From: Bdellovibrionales bacterium RIFCSPHIGHO2_01_FULL_40_29
GTDB lineage: Bacteria; Bdellovibrionota; Bdellovibrionia; Bdellovibrionales; Bdellovibrionaceae
Assembly (NCBI GenBank): GCA_001771815.1
Contig: MEPU01000013.1
Location: 434,001-498,000 of the forward strand
Direction: 5' to 3'
DNA: 64,000 nucleotides
In this document: piece after piece, positions 26,302-34,725 of the stretch
How the letters are laid out: the number at the start of each line of letters is the position of its first letter
Position numbering within the stretch: the stretch's first letter is position 1
Position numbers and translations under genes: made by a program
Notes under the pieces: generated by a model
Seen by the model: the letters and a program-made list of their open reading frames with translations, nothing else
Database searches by the model: none
What the model was told of the DNA's origin: nothing

Positions 26302-28313
26302 AAAAAAATTCCTCCGGATTGATCTGTTAGGGTATAGCTGTACTCAGTTGTATCTAAAATAGTTTGATTGGTCGTATAGGCGCGGACATTCAGCAGGTAC
26401 TTGTTTGAATTATCCAGTCCGTTTAAATTTTGTAATAGCTTAACGCCATTTCCTGTAGAGCGATCAGCACGAACCATCGAGCTTGAAATTGTTTTTTGCG
26501 GGCTGGTGCAGACGCCACTGGTATTGTAGGTCGCGCAATCTTCATCAAAGTCGTAGTCTTGTATATAAAGAATAGCATCAATGTCCACACCGTTAGTTCC
26601 GGCAACGTAAGTTGGCGTCAATCGAATTTCAGTGACTGATGGCATAGACGCTAAATCAACGTAGTAAAAATGATTCGAGTAGCGCTGATCAGAAAGCAAG
26701 TTGGAATTCACAATGCTGTTTTGGCGGGGTTGAATTTTGAGAGTGCATGAGCTGCCCGTGACAAGTTTAATTCCATAGGGAACATGCACACGTGAACCAC
26801 TGACGGTAAAGGCTGCATTTGTTTCGCGCTGTTGGGCTTCATCCGTATTTAAGATCGAATCAATATCGCCTGGCATAGCACCAAATACCTGATTGAGCCG
26901 ATTGTAAAATCGTGCCGAAGATCTGAATGGGTAGATGACATTTCCCATGCCTGTTGTTGTGTCATTTTCAAAAGCACTCCACATCGATGCAAAATAAGCC
27001 GTGTTGTTTGTGCAACCTGACGCGCATGAATTGGTGGTTTTAAAAAGACTACGTGCGATCGAGGTTTCTCGAAAGTGTCCTTCTCCGGGATGGGTGACGG
27101 CATCGACTTTGTCGTAATATCTTCCGCTACCAGCAGATTCTGGATTGTTTCCGGCTTTACTCAGATTAAGTCGGATATACTCTTCGCCATCGGTTTCACC
27201 AGTTACAGAATCAGAATATCCAAATGTATCCAGATAATAAAGCCAATCGCCTGTGGCTGAGAGCGGAGTCACTAACTCGGGATTAATGGATAAAAGATTA
27301 TTTTTGATGACGTGGGCCCCAAAAAAGTTTCCCCAACCTTCGGACCATGCCAGACGGGCATCCGTACGGTAAAGACCATAATGGATACCGCCTGGAGATT
27401 CCATTGTTCCACAGACATTTTCGATATGGTGACCCAGTTCGTGAATAATAACGGCATCATCAAAATGATCCGTGTCTTCGCTAACGATATTGTCTAATTT
27501 TCCACCGTTAATATACAAATCATTTCCACTGCGATCATAAAAAGAAAGCGTGCCCAGTGTTGATGGATCAGCTTGGGGATAAATGTACTGACTGGGGTTG
27601 AAGCCAATCTTCCAAAAAACATCCAATTTTGAACTCAGGCAGCTCAGATCAGAAGTTCCTGTATTCTGTGCCAGATAATCATAAGTGCTGACCAAATCAT
27701 TATAAATATTAAAAGCTCCACCATTAACTGCTGCTGATTCAGATTCACGAGCATACGCAATTAAGCTGACATTCACACTGCCAGAACCGCTAGAGGCTAT
27801 AGTTTGTGAAAGCGTGTAAACTGAATTCGTTATTACATCTGATTTGACTGAAGTATAAAGCTGAAGAGCTGGTTTTCCACCAGGAACACTGACGGCATGA
27901 TTTGATCGAGATAAAACCTGAACGGTGTAATTCCCCGCTGAATTAGATATTGTCAGAGTGCTTGTTCCATCTAGGGCTTTGATCGCGCCGACTGAATTTG
28001 TTTTTCCACATTGAACAAGTGTTCCATTGGCATCGACCACGCGAACTTCGGCATACCGAATAGGTAGCGCTGATGCGATTGGATTTGAAAGATTCAGCTT
28101 GGTCACGTTGGGACCAACCGTGGTGACTTCTAAATTGCGTTTATAAAAAGTAGCTGTCCCTGTCACACTGACCGGCGAAGCATAAGATACGGAGGTCAGG
28201 CAATCAGAAATTTCTGGTGTTTCTGAGGTTCCCGGAGTCGCAGGTGCTTCCGAAACCTTTGTTCCGCAACTTTGGATTAATGCAAGTAGAGCGACAATAA
28301 AAATTATTTTCAT
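26280..28313 (-). CDS. Lipoprotein zinc metalloprotease, module copy B
   Basis: A 677-residue putative secreted protease. The signal ends in a lipobox-like IQSC (C16), so it is probably lipidated. Residues about 40-190 form a beta-rich region; the zinc site is HELGHHIE (291-298) with the likely third ligand E325 in AWSEGW, a gluzincin-like arrangement. The C-terminal about 150 residues are a beta-sandwich-like region (RYSNHFYYVDLASMP, KYLLNVRAYTT). It is paralogous along its length to the gene at 28813-30918. Its start overlaps the upstream small gene by 4 bp. Substrate unknown. Confidence 0.8.
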   Translation of the reverse strand: MKIIFIVALLALIQSCGTKVSEAPATPGTSETPEISDCLTSVSYASPVSVTGTATFYKRNLEVTTVGPNVTKLNLSNPIASALPIRYAEVRVVDANGTLVQCGKTNSVGAIKALDGTSTLTISNSAGNYTVQVLSRSNHAVSVPGGKPALQLYTSVKSDVITNSVYTLSQTIASSGSGSVNVSLIAYARESESAAVNGGAFNIYNDLVSTYDYLAQNTGTSDLSCLSSKLDVFWKIGFNPSQYIYPQADPSTLGTLSFYDRSGNDLYINGGKLDNIVSEDTDHFDDAVIIHELGHHIENVCGTMESPGGIHYGLYRTDARLAWSEGWGNFFGAHVIKNNLLSINPELVTPLSATGDWLYYLDTFGYSDSVTGETDGEEYIRLNLSKAGNNPESAGSGRYYDKVDAVTHPGEGHFRETSIARSLFKTTNSCASGCTNNTAYFASMWSAFENDTTTGMGNVIYPFRSSARFYNRLNQVFGAMPGDIDSILNTDEAQQRETNAAFTVSGSRVHVPYGIKLVTGSSCTLKIQPRQNSIVNSNLLSDQRYSNHFYYVDLASMPSVTEIRLTPTYVAGTNGVDIDAILYIQDYDFDEDCATYNTSGVCTSPQKTISSSMVRADRSTGNGVKLLQNLNGLDNSNKYLLNVRAYTTNQTILDTTEYSYTLTDQSGGIFLCPAPTF

Positions 28314-28822
28314 TTTGAGTCTTCCGCTTTTATTTTTTCAACATTTTTGACAATATCTTCAAAAGTTTCTTGGGGATTTGAGGATATAATGGCTTCGGAT
28401 AAAATTTTTCGTCCCTCTTTGAATCCCCAAACGCGCATAACGACTTGACGATTTTCCTCTTTACTAAAGCCTTTGAGTGAAACAGTTGAAATGGCGACAT
28501 CATCTGTTTTTAATGAGATCCACTGACCAGAGGTTTCGCCAGAAATCAGTTCAATATTTTCTGACAGAATCCATTTGTATTTAATGATTCCATCAAATGC
28601 GATCGGAACTGTGACTTTTGCAGCAATTGAAACGGGTTGCGAATTTTTTTCGACGATAGCTGTTGGTTCTAGCTTTATTTGAAAATACGATGTGTTGTTT
28701 TGCAGAAAACCAGATTGCAATGGCATTGATTTTCGTGATGCTTTATTCATGCCAATTGAAAAAGAAATTCCAGCAATAAAGATAATACCTAAGAATATAA
28801 GAATATTTCTTTTTAAAGACAT
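28310..28822 (-). CDS. Small membrane-anchored protein, protease-module copy A
   Basis: A 170-residue protein with an N-terminal membrane anchor (about 5-24) and one extracytoplasmic domain of Ig/PKD-like appearance (IKYKWILSENIELISG, about 80-95; QVVMRVWGFKEG). It is the counterpart of the 198-residue protein in copy B, sharing the W-strand and the final NPQETFEDIVKN helix. It overlaps both neighbouring protease genes (10 bp upstream, 4 bp downstream), so translation of all four genes appears linked. Function is unknown. Confidence 0.7.
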   Translation of the reverse strand: MSLKRNILIFLGIIFIAGISFSIGMNKASRKSMPLQSGFLQNNTSYFQIKLEPTAIVEKNSQPVSIAAKVTVPIAFDGIIKYKWILSENIELISGETSGQWISLKTDDVAISTVSLKGFSKEENRQVVMRVWGFKEGRKILSEAIISSNPQETFEDIVKNVEKIKAEDSK

Positions 28823-30918
28823 AAGTAACTTCCCAATCCCGTATCGGTCAAACTGTGTTGAATCTCATAGCTGTAGTAAGTGGTGGATGAAATAGATTTA
28901 CCAGGTGTATAGGCACGGATATTGAGTAAATACTTTTTAGTCGTATCTAAAGATTGTAAATTGGTGATTCGTTTTGATGTCGTGTTGGCTGTGCGATCTG
29001 AGCGAACAACATCGGACGTTGTGGTTCTACTAGGAACCCAAGATGTGGTGCAGTTGTCATTTACATCAAATGACGAGCACGTGTAATCCATATTAAACAG
29101 ATAGCCTTCTTCAAAAAGCAAAAGGTCAAACTCGGTATCGGTACCAGTTTGTTTTTGAAAACTCACACTGATTGTATTCATAGATGGAAGAGCTGCTAGA
29201 TCAATAAGAATAAAATGATTTGAGTAGCGTTGATCTGAGTTGGATCCAGCCAGAACAGGATCATCAATGCGAGGCTCAATATGAAAGGGAATGGTGCAGG
29301 TTCCAGCTTGCGAAACAACTTGGGCGCCATAGGGAACCCATTTGTAAGCTCCTCCACTTATAAAGGCATTGTCTGAATGAAGGTGAAGGGTCTCACTATT
29401 GGCAATGTTTTGAAAATCTGAGATCCATACAGGTGAAGTGACAGCCGTTTTAATATTTTCAATAACATTGTGTGAGCTTTTGAATTTGACAGTGCTTTGA
29501 CCGACGCCAGTCAGTTTATCAACAGCTTGCCAGACTGTTTCAAAACTCACAGGAGTATCAAGAGCACTCACACACGTGTCATCACAGTGATTCGACAACT
29601 TGAATAATCCCCGCGAAATAGCACCTTCGCGAAAATGGCCTTCGCCAGGGTAGCGTGTGGGGTCAACTTTATCGATAGCAAATCCTTCGTAGAGACCGTC
29701 TTGCCATGTGTCTGGATTATTGCCAGGCTTTCGAAGATCAAACATGATTCCGGTTCCATTTCCAACATTCAGTTGTGAATCAGAAAATCCCCACGTCGTT
29801 GAAAGAAAAGACCATTTTAAATCTGAAGCACCAAATCCGGCTTGAGACATTCTGGCTTCAAACTCCGGATTAATTTCAGCTAAATTGGAGTACATCACTT
29901 GGCCTGCAATATAGTTGGCCCAGCCTTCTGACCAAGCTAACTGTGGTTCAATTCTGGATGTCATAAAATGTTTTCCGCCCGGAGTAATCAATTGTCCGCA
30001 GTGGTCTTCGATAAAATGTCCAAGCTCATGAATAATGACATAGTCATCAAAATGATCTGTATTGACGATGCTGGTATTACCCAGGCTGCCTCCGGTAATA
30101 TATAAACCTTTATCACCATCATGGTGATAATACGAATTGCTGCCCAAGGTGCTTGGGTCAGCATCTGGATAGTAGTATTGAAAAGGATTAAATCCCGCTT
30201 TCCAATAAACATTGATTCGCGTGTTCAAGCACTGTGTATCAATTGTACCTGTCGAGGAATTGATATAGGAATAGGTTGTATAAAGATCATTTAAAATATT
30301 AAAAGCTCCGCCATCGACTTCGCTGGACTCTGTTTGGCGTGCATAAGCAGTGAGACTGACGGTGACTTCATCAACTCCATTTGAAAATGAATTTTGTTTG
30401 AGAGTGTACAGTTGATGGGTGTACTTGTCTTTTTTGACAGCTGCATTAAAGAGAAATTCTGGTTTGGAGGGGACAGAGTTAAAGGTGAGATAACTTCGAG
30501 AAAGCACTTGAATGGAATAGGTATCGGGAGTTGCCGGAATTAATAGATCGGAAGTGGTGTCAGTGGCTTTCAAGAAACCAAGATTATCAGTGCGGCCACA
30601 CTGGACAACTTTATTCTGGGAATTGTAGACGACAACCTCGGCAAAACGAATGGGCAGAGCTTCCTGCAAAGGATCACCAAGTGTTAAGTTTTCCAATTCG
30701 ATCTCGTCAGTTGTCGAATTTATTTGGGTCAATGGAACGATACCCCGTTTGTAAAATTCAGCTGTTCCTGTGACACGGACCGTAGCGGCATAGGAGTAAT
30801 TATCCAAACAAAGGGGAGCCTCTTCGGTTGTCGATAGATATTCAAAGTACTGTGAATTCTGAATCCCACCGCATGCGACAAGCAGAAAAATAGAATGACT
30901 CAGAATGAGGATTTTCAT
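28813..30918 (-). CDS. Lipoprotein zinc metalloprotease, module copy A
   Basis: A protein of 701 residues from the ATG at 30918 (705 if a GTG at 30930 is used). The hydrophobic signal ends in LLVAC, giving a lipidated cysteine at position 16 (20 in the longer form). The zinc-binding HELGHFIE and the downstream AWSEGWANY glutamate are intact (H297, H301, E331 from the ATG). Flanking N-terminal and C-terminal beta domains match copy B, including the HFDDYVIIHELGH lead-in. It is first in the four-gene operon; the gene start has no clear Shine-Dalgarno. A 6S RNA gene lies about 100 bp upstream on the same strand. Confidence 0.8.
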   Translation of the reverse strand: MKILILSHSIFLLVACGGIQNSQYFEYLSTTEEAPLCLDNYSYAATVRVTGTAEFYKRGIVPLTQINSTTDEIELENLTLGDPLQEALPIRFAEVVVYNSQNKVVQCGRTDNLGFLKATDTTSDLLIPATPDTYSIQVLSRSYLTFNSVPSKPEFLFNAAVKKDKYTHQLYTLKQNSFSNGVDEVTVSLTAYARQTESSEVDGGAFNILNDLYTTYSYINSSTGTIDTQCLNTRINVYWKAGFNPFQYYYPDADPSTLGSNSYYHHDGDKGLYITGGSLGNTSIVNTDHFDDYVIIHELGHFIEDHCGQLITPGGKHFMTSRIEPQLAWSEGWANYIAGQVMYSNLAEINPEFEARMSQAGFGASDLKWSFLSTTWGFSDSQLNVGNGTGIMFDLRKPGNNPDTWQDGLYEGFAIDKVDPTRYPGEGHFREGAISRGLFKLSNHCDDTCVSALDTPVSFETVWQAVDKLTGVGQSTVKFKSSHNVIENIKTAVTSPVWISDFQNIANSETLHLHSDNAFISGGAYKWVPYGAQVVSQAGTCTIPFHIEPRIDDPVLAGSNSDQRYSNHFILIDLAALPSMNTISVSFQKQTGTDTEFDLLLFEEGYLFNMDYTCSSFDVNDNCTTSWVPSRTTTSDVVRSDRTANTTSKRITNLQSLDTTKKYLLNIRAYTPGKSISSTTYYSYEIQHSLTDTGLGSYLCL

Positions 30919-31021
30919 CAATGAATTCACATTGTTTTATCGGATTTTTTTTAATAGTGCTGCAGTATCAGAATGAGAAACTGGGTCGAAATTCGGTCCA
31001 GTAGAGGTCTAGGGAGAAAAT

Positions 31022-31188
31022 AAAAAAGGTCCGTAGACAACTCTGAAAGATAAACCTCTTTTTTGCAAGGTGGGTGACCATGATAACAACTTTAGGCTTC
31101 TTACTACGAGGTAAGCTTGCTCACCATTGTCAGGGACAGTCCCCAATATTATGCTTGTAAGGTTTATTTTCGATGAGTTTTACGCCTA
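31022..31188 (-). ncRNA. ssrS: 6S RNA
   Basis: Read on the minus strand, this region contains the 6S-specific block GGTGAGCA..., ...AGAAGCCTAAAG and ...TCACC in the order seen in E. coli 6S RNA. The two ends can form the long irregular closing stem: AGGCGTA near 31187-31181 with TACG-GA-CCT near 31036-31028, ACTC with GAGT, and ATAAACCT (31167-31160) with AGGTTTAT. A short GGGA/TCCC hairpin lies in the 5' strand of the central region, and a run of six T closes the 3' end at 31027-31022. 6S RNA binds sigma70 RNA polymerase and down-regulates transcription in stationary phase. The exact ends are estimated. Confidence 0.85.
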
Positions 31189-31196
31189 TCGAACCC

Positions 31197-31220
31197 CCAA
31201 GATAAGAATATCTGGGGTCC
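31197..31220. other. Inverted repeat upstream of 6S RNA
   Basis: CCCCAAGATA and TATCTGGGG flank a 4-nt centre on the plus strand, giving a 9-bp stem with one bulge. It sits just upstream of the 6S RNA 5' end, where its promoter must lie, and could be an operator or a short hairpin. A second repeat (AGTCC/GGACT) follows at about 31229-31245. Nothing else is seen between 6S RNA and the gene at 31278. Confidence 0.4.
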
Positions 31221-31277
31221 TTCGAAAAGTCCACTGAACAGGACTCTAGATTCAGCGAATTTAACCGAAAAGTTGGC

Positions 31278-31487
31278 ATGCTAACTAAACTCGATTTTTA
31301 TTTTCCATTTATTATATTTTTTTATGGTCTAGTTGTGAGTTTCGTTCTTGAGATTCCTAGATTAGTTGCAATCGCGCGTAAAGAGATGCCGTCTCAGTAT
31401 GCGAATCTGATGTCCCACCAAAAAATAGCTTGGATTTCTCTGTTTCTTGGTGGCTTTTGGTCACTGCAGAATCTTTGGTTTTCTTGA
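31278..31487 (+). CDS. Small membrane protein of unknown function
   Basis: A 69-residue protein with two probable membrane helices (about 8-25 and 48-66) separated by a charged loop with ARKEMPSQYANLMSHQK. It lies 34 bp before xseA on the same strand. No family is recognised, and the Shine-Dalgarno is weak, so its reality rests on its composition and its membrane-protein pattern. Confidence 0.5.
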   Translation: MLTKLDFYFPFIIFFYGLVVSFVLEIPRLVAIARKEMPSQYANLMSHQKIAWISLFLGGFWSLQNLWFS

Positions 31488-31521
31488 TTGACTAGACAGT
31501 AGGGGCTGCTAAGGTCCTTGA

Positions 31522-32901
31522 ATGTCGCAAGACACTTCCACAAACCCTATTGAAAATAGTCAGCTTTCATCGAATAAAAATCGCGATTCCGTGGTTTATT
31601 CTGTAGAGCAATTAAATATTCACATCCGTCAAACTCTAGAAAATCAATTAGGTGTTATTTGGTTACAGGCCGAGATTTCAAACTTTAAACCCCACTCATC
31701 AGGTCATTTTTATTTTTCATTAAAAGATTCGAAGGCTCAAATTTCAGCAATCATGTTTCGGGGCTCGAATTCAAAATTAAAGTTTAAGCCTCATGATGGG
31801 CTTGAAGTTATCGTTCGTGGAAAAATCACAGTCTATGAGCCGCGTGGAACATATCAGATTGTTTGCGACACCATGGAGCCCGTTGGCGCCGGGGCTTTGC
31901 AAAAACAGTTTGAACAACTTAAAGAAAAACTTAAAAATGAAGGGCTTTTTGATGCCCTTCGAAAAAAAGTTTTACCAGCATTTCCTAAAAGTATTGCTGT
32001 AGTCACATCACCAACCGGTGCGGCCATTCAAGATATTTTAAATATCATGAAGCGACGAGCTCCACATGTGAGCGTGACCATTGTTCCAACCATTGTTCAA
32101 GGGGCTGCTGCAGCACCAGCCATTTGCGAGGCTTTTCGCAAAGCCACTTTGCTGAAGCCAGATGTGATTATTATTGGACGGGGCGGCGGATCTATTGAAG
32201 ATATGTGGTGTTTTAATGATGAGACTTTGGCTCGAAAAATTTCAGAATGTTCCATTCCGGTAATTTCCGCTGTTGGTCACGAGATTGATTTTACTATTTG
32301 TGATTTTGTTGCGGATTTGCGGGCGCCAACACCATCAGCAGCGGCAGAACTTGTGGCAAAAAGTTCAAATGAGCTTTTGCAAAAATTGAATCAATGGGAG
32401 CGTTTGATTCGAAGTTCATTTGAAAGAATTTTTCGTCTTAAGTTTCAAGCCGCAGCAAATGCTTCACGGCGTTTAGTTGATCCCAAAAAACAGTTGATGG
32501 ATTACAGTGTTCGCAATGATGAAATGTACAGTCGATTAGAGCAAGCGCTTAAAGTTTATTTGTCACATCAGCGAAAAGATTTAAATCTGTTGCACCAGCG
32601 CATGGTTTCACCCGTGCAGTTGATGCAACAACTCAAACTGAGTATTGATCATTTGAAATCACGAATGATATTTGAAACCCGAAAAAACTTGAGCAATTCA
32701 CAGAATCACATTCGTTCGCTGATGAGTTTATTGGACTCCTTGAGTCCATTAAAGGTTGTTGATCGTGGATTTTCAATCACCCAAAAAGAAAATCGTATTG
32801 TAAAGTCAGTTAAGGATGTCAAAGCTGGGGATGAAATTAAAATTCGTGTTACCGATGGTTTTATTGATGCAACTGTTAAAGGAGTTCAAAGTGGATTTTG
32901 A
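31522..32901 (+). CDS. xseA: Exodeoxyribonuclease VII large subunit
   Basis: A 459-residue catalytic subunit of exonuclease VII, which degrades single-stranded DNA to oligonucleotides. It has the N-terminal OB-fold (about 24-120, with LGVIWLQAEISNFKPHSSGH), the catalytic domain with ITSPTGAAIQDI (VVTSPTGAAIQD), RGGGSIEDMWCFNDE and the SAVGHEIDFTICDFVADLRAPTPSAAAE region, and a long coiled coil after about 270 that contacts XseB. Its end overlaps xseB by 11 bp. Confidence 0.96.
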   Translation: MSQDTSTNPIENSQLSSNKNRDSVVYSVEQLNIHIRQTLENQLGVIWLQAEISNFKPHSSGHFYFSLKDSKAQISAIMFRGSNSKLKFKPHDGLEVIVRGKITVYEPRGTYQIVCDTMEPVGAGALQKQFEQLKEKLKNEGLFDALRKKVLPAFPKSIAVVTSPTGAAIQDILNIMKRRAPHVSVTIVPTIVQGAAAAPAICEAFRKATLLKPDVIIIGRGGGSIEDMWCFNDETLARKISECSIPVISAVGHEIDFTICDFVADLRAPTPSAAAELVAKSSNELLQKLNQWERLIRSSFERIFRLKFQAAANASRRLVDPKKQLMDYSVRNDEMYSRLEQALKVYLSHQRKDLNLLHQRMVSPVQLMQQLKLSIDHLKSRMIFETRKNLSNSQNHIRSLMSLLDSLSPLKVVDRGFSITQKENRIVKSVKDVKAGDEIKIRVTDGFIDATVKGVQSGF

Positions 32902-33121
32902 GAAAAAGCTTTCACGCTTAGAAGAGATTGTTCAAAGAATGGAAAAAGGCGATTCATCGTTAGAAGATTCACTGAAGCTTTTTGAAGAGGGAATCAAATT
33001 ATCTCGAGAATGTCAGTCACAGTTGACAAAGGCTGAGGCCCAAGTAAAAAAACTGATCGCTATCGATGATTCTGGCAAGGCGACAACGGAACCATTTCAC
33101 GGAGAAGATTCTGAATCATGA
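32891..33121 (+). CDS. xseB: Exodeoxyribonuclease VII small subunit
   Basis: A 76-residue helical partner of XseA. The motif FEKKLSRLEEIVQRMEKGD followed by LEDSLKLFEEGIKL is the family signature. The start is the GTG at 32891, preceded by AAAGGAG about 6 nt upstream, so the longer frame from 32816 within xseA is rejected. It overlaps xseA by 11 bp and ispA by 4 bp, tying the three genes together. Confidence 0.93.
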   Translation: MDFEKKLSRLEEIVQRMEKGDSSLEDSLKLFEEGIKLSRECQSQLTKAEAQVKKLIAIDDSGKATTEPFHGEDSES

Positions 33122-33957
33122 GTGATCATTTGAAAAATGAATCTCGTCATTTTTTAAGTCATTTTGAAGAAAGTCTTGATGGTTATTTGTCCAGCATGGG
33201 TCAGTCAAAACTGACAGAGAGCCTGAGCTATTCATTAAAATCTTCAGGTAAAAGATTTCGTCCATTTTTGGCTTATCTGATAGGGAAAACAAAAGGTAAA
33301 AGTTTTGAGGCCATCAAGAGTTGGTGTTTAGCTATTGAATTTATTCATACCTATTCACTGATTCATGATGATCTGCCATGCATGGATAATGATGATTACC
33401 GCCGTGGAGTTTTGACAAATCATAAAGTATTCGGAGAAGCCATTGCTCTGTTGGCTGGAGACTCCTTGATCAGCGAAGCCTTCCGGGTCATTGCAGAGGA
33501 TCGTTCGCTTTCATCTGCAGTTAAGGTCAAGTTGATTGAACTGTTGGCTCAAAAAATTGGTCCCCACGGTATGGTGGGTGGCCAAGTGCTTGATATGCAA
33601 ACCCTATCGCAACTTCCGCTTGAAGAACTAAAGAACCTGCATATTTTGAAAACTGGAAATTTAATACAAGCCGCTGCAGTGGGGGCCGCAGAAATACTCG
33701 AATTTACAACTGATGAAGTTTTAGCTGTTCAGAATTTTTCCCTGCATTTGGGATTGGCATTTCAAATTCAGGATGATCTATTAGATTTCGATTCAGAAAA
33801 GCAAGACTTTAAAAACTATGCCCATCTATTGGGGATTGAAATTGCTCGAGCAGAGCTTGAGACGCAATCGAATATTGCATTGAGTTTTTTACCATCATTA
33901 TCAGATTCAGTATTATTAAAGGAATTGGTCGAGTTTAATTTATCAAGAAAGAAATAA
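33118..33957 (+). CDS. ispA: Polyprenyl (farnesyl/geranyl) diphosphate synthase
   Basis: A 279-residue trans-prenyltransferase condensing isopentenyl diphosphate with allylic diphosphates. The first aspartate-rich motif DDLPCMD is at 84-90 and the second, DDLLD, at 219-223; the GKRFRP motif near residue 44 and GGQVLDM at about 154-160 are also typical. It fits the short-chain IspA group supplying farnesyl or geranylgeranyl units. Its stop abuts the GTG of tlyA with no spacing. The dxs gene often found at this point in other bacteria is absent. Confidence 0.93.
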   Translation: MSDHLKNESRHFLSHFEESLDGYLSSMGQSKLTESLSYSLKSSGKRFRPFLAYLIGKTKGKSFEAIKSWCLAIEFIHTYSLIHDDLPCMDNDDYRRGVLTNHKVFGEAIALLAGDSLISEAFRVIAEDRSLSSAVKVKLIELLAQKIGPHGMVGGQVLDMQTLSQLPLEELKNLHILKTGNLIQAAAVGAAEILEFTTDEVLAVQNFSLHLGLAFQIQDDLLDFDSEKQDFKNYAHLLGIEIARAELETQSNIALSFLPSLSDSVLLKELVEFNLSRKK

Positions 33958-34725
33958 GTGCGTTTAGATATATTTTTAGTTTCCAAAGGTTTGGCGCAAT
34001 CCAGAACACAAGCACAAGATCTTATTGCTGGTGGTTTTGTATTTCTGAAGACTCCGATCAAAAAAACACCGCTATTAAAAGCCAGTTACTTGGTGAATGA
34101 CTCCGAAGAACAGCTTGTAGTTGTAGAGGCTAACGAAATTCAAAAGTATGTTTCGCGAGGTGGATTAAAATTAGAATCAGCTCTCAAAAAACTTGGCTTA
34201 GATGTCTCGAATCAAACGATTCTGGATATTGGCCAATCGACAGGTGGTTTCACAGATTGTTTACTGCATTATCACGCAAAGCATATCGTTGGCATTGATG
34301 TCGGACATGGTCAACTGCATGAAAAAATTCGTGATGATGCTCGTGTGATAGCCTTTGAAAACTTACACACGAAAAACCTTTCCGAGAATGAAAATTTTAT
34401 GAAATCGGTGCCAAAGGGTGGCTTTGATTTGGTGGTGATGGATGTTTCATTTATATCGTTGATAAAACTTTTTCCATTTATCGCGCCCCACTTGAAGAAA
34501 GACGGTCAGTTTTTATTTTTGGTCAAACCTCAGTTTGAATTAAGCGCTGCGGATTTGGATAAAAATGGAATTGTTAAGGATCCCCAGAGCTTCTCTGTGG
34601 TTCAAGCTTGCGTTGAAAAAGAAGCACGTCTGTACTTTGGCTCTGTTTTAGATTACTTTCGATCTGAAGTGCTCGGCAAAGATGGCAACCAGGAGTTTTT
34701 TATTTATGGAAAGAAAACAAGCTAA
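33958..34725 (+). CDS. tlyA: TlyA-family rRNA 2'-O-methyltransferase
   Basis: A 255-residue protein with an N-terminal S4 RNA-binding domain (MRLDIFLVSKGLAQSRTQAQDLIAGGFV) and a C-terminal FtsJ-type SAM methyltransferase (SRGGLKLESALKKLG, ILDIGQSTGGFTDCLL, DLVVMDVSFISL, LVKPQFE). TlyA enzymes methylate ribose 2'-hydroxyls in 16S/23S rRNA; older annotations call them hemolysins. GTG is the start, directly after the ispA stop. It overlaps the downstream lipoprotein gene by 20 bp. Confidence 0.93.
   Translation: MRLDIFLVSKGLAQSRTQAQDLIAGGFVFLKTPIKKTPLLKASYLVNDSEEQLVVVEANEIQKYVSRGGLKLESALKKLGLDVSNQTILDIGQSTGGFTDCLLHYHAKHIVGIDVGHGQLHEKIRDDARVIAFENLHTKNLSENENFMKSVPKGGFDLVVMDVSFISLIKLFPFIAPHLKKDGQFLFLVKPQFELSAADLDKNGIVKDPQSFSVVQACVEKEARLYFGSVLDYFRSEVLGKDGNQEFFIYGKKTS

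Noticed and set aside
31130-31145. GGGACAGTCCC palindrome as a REP element linked to the RAYT
   Set aside because: Read on the minus strand it is part of the 6S RNA 5' arm, and no further copies were noticed in the window.
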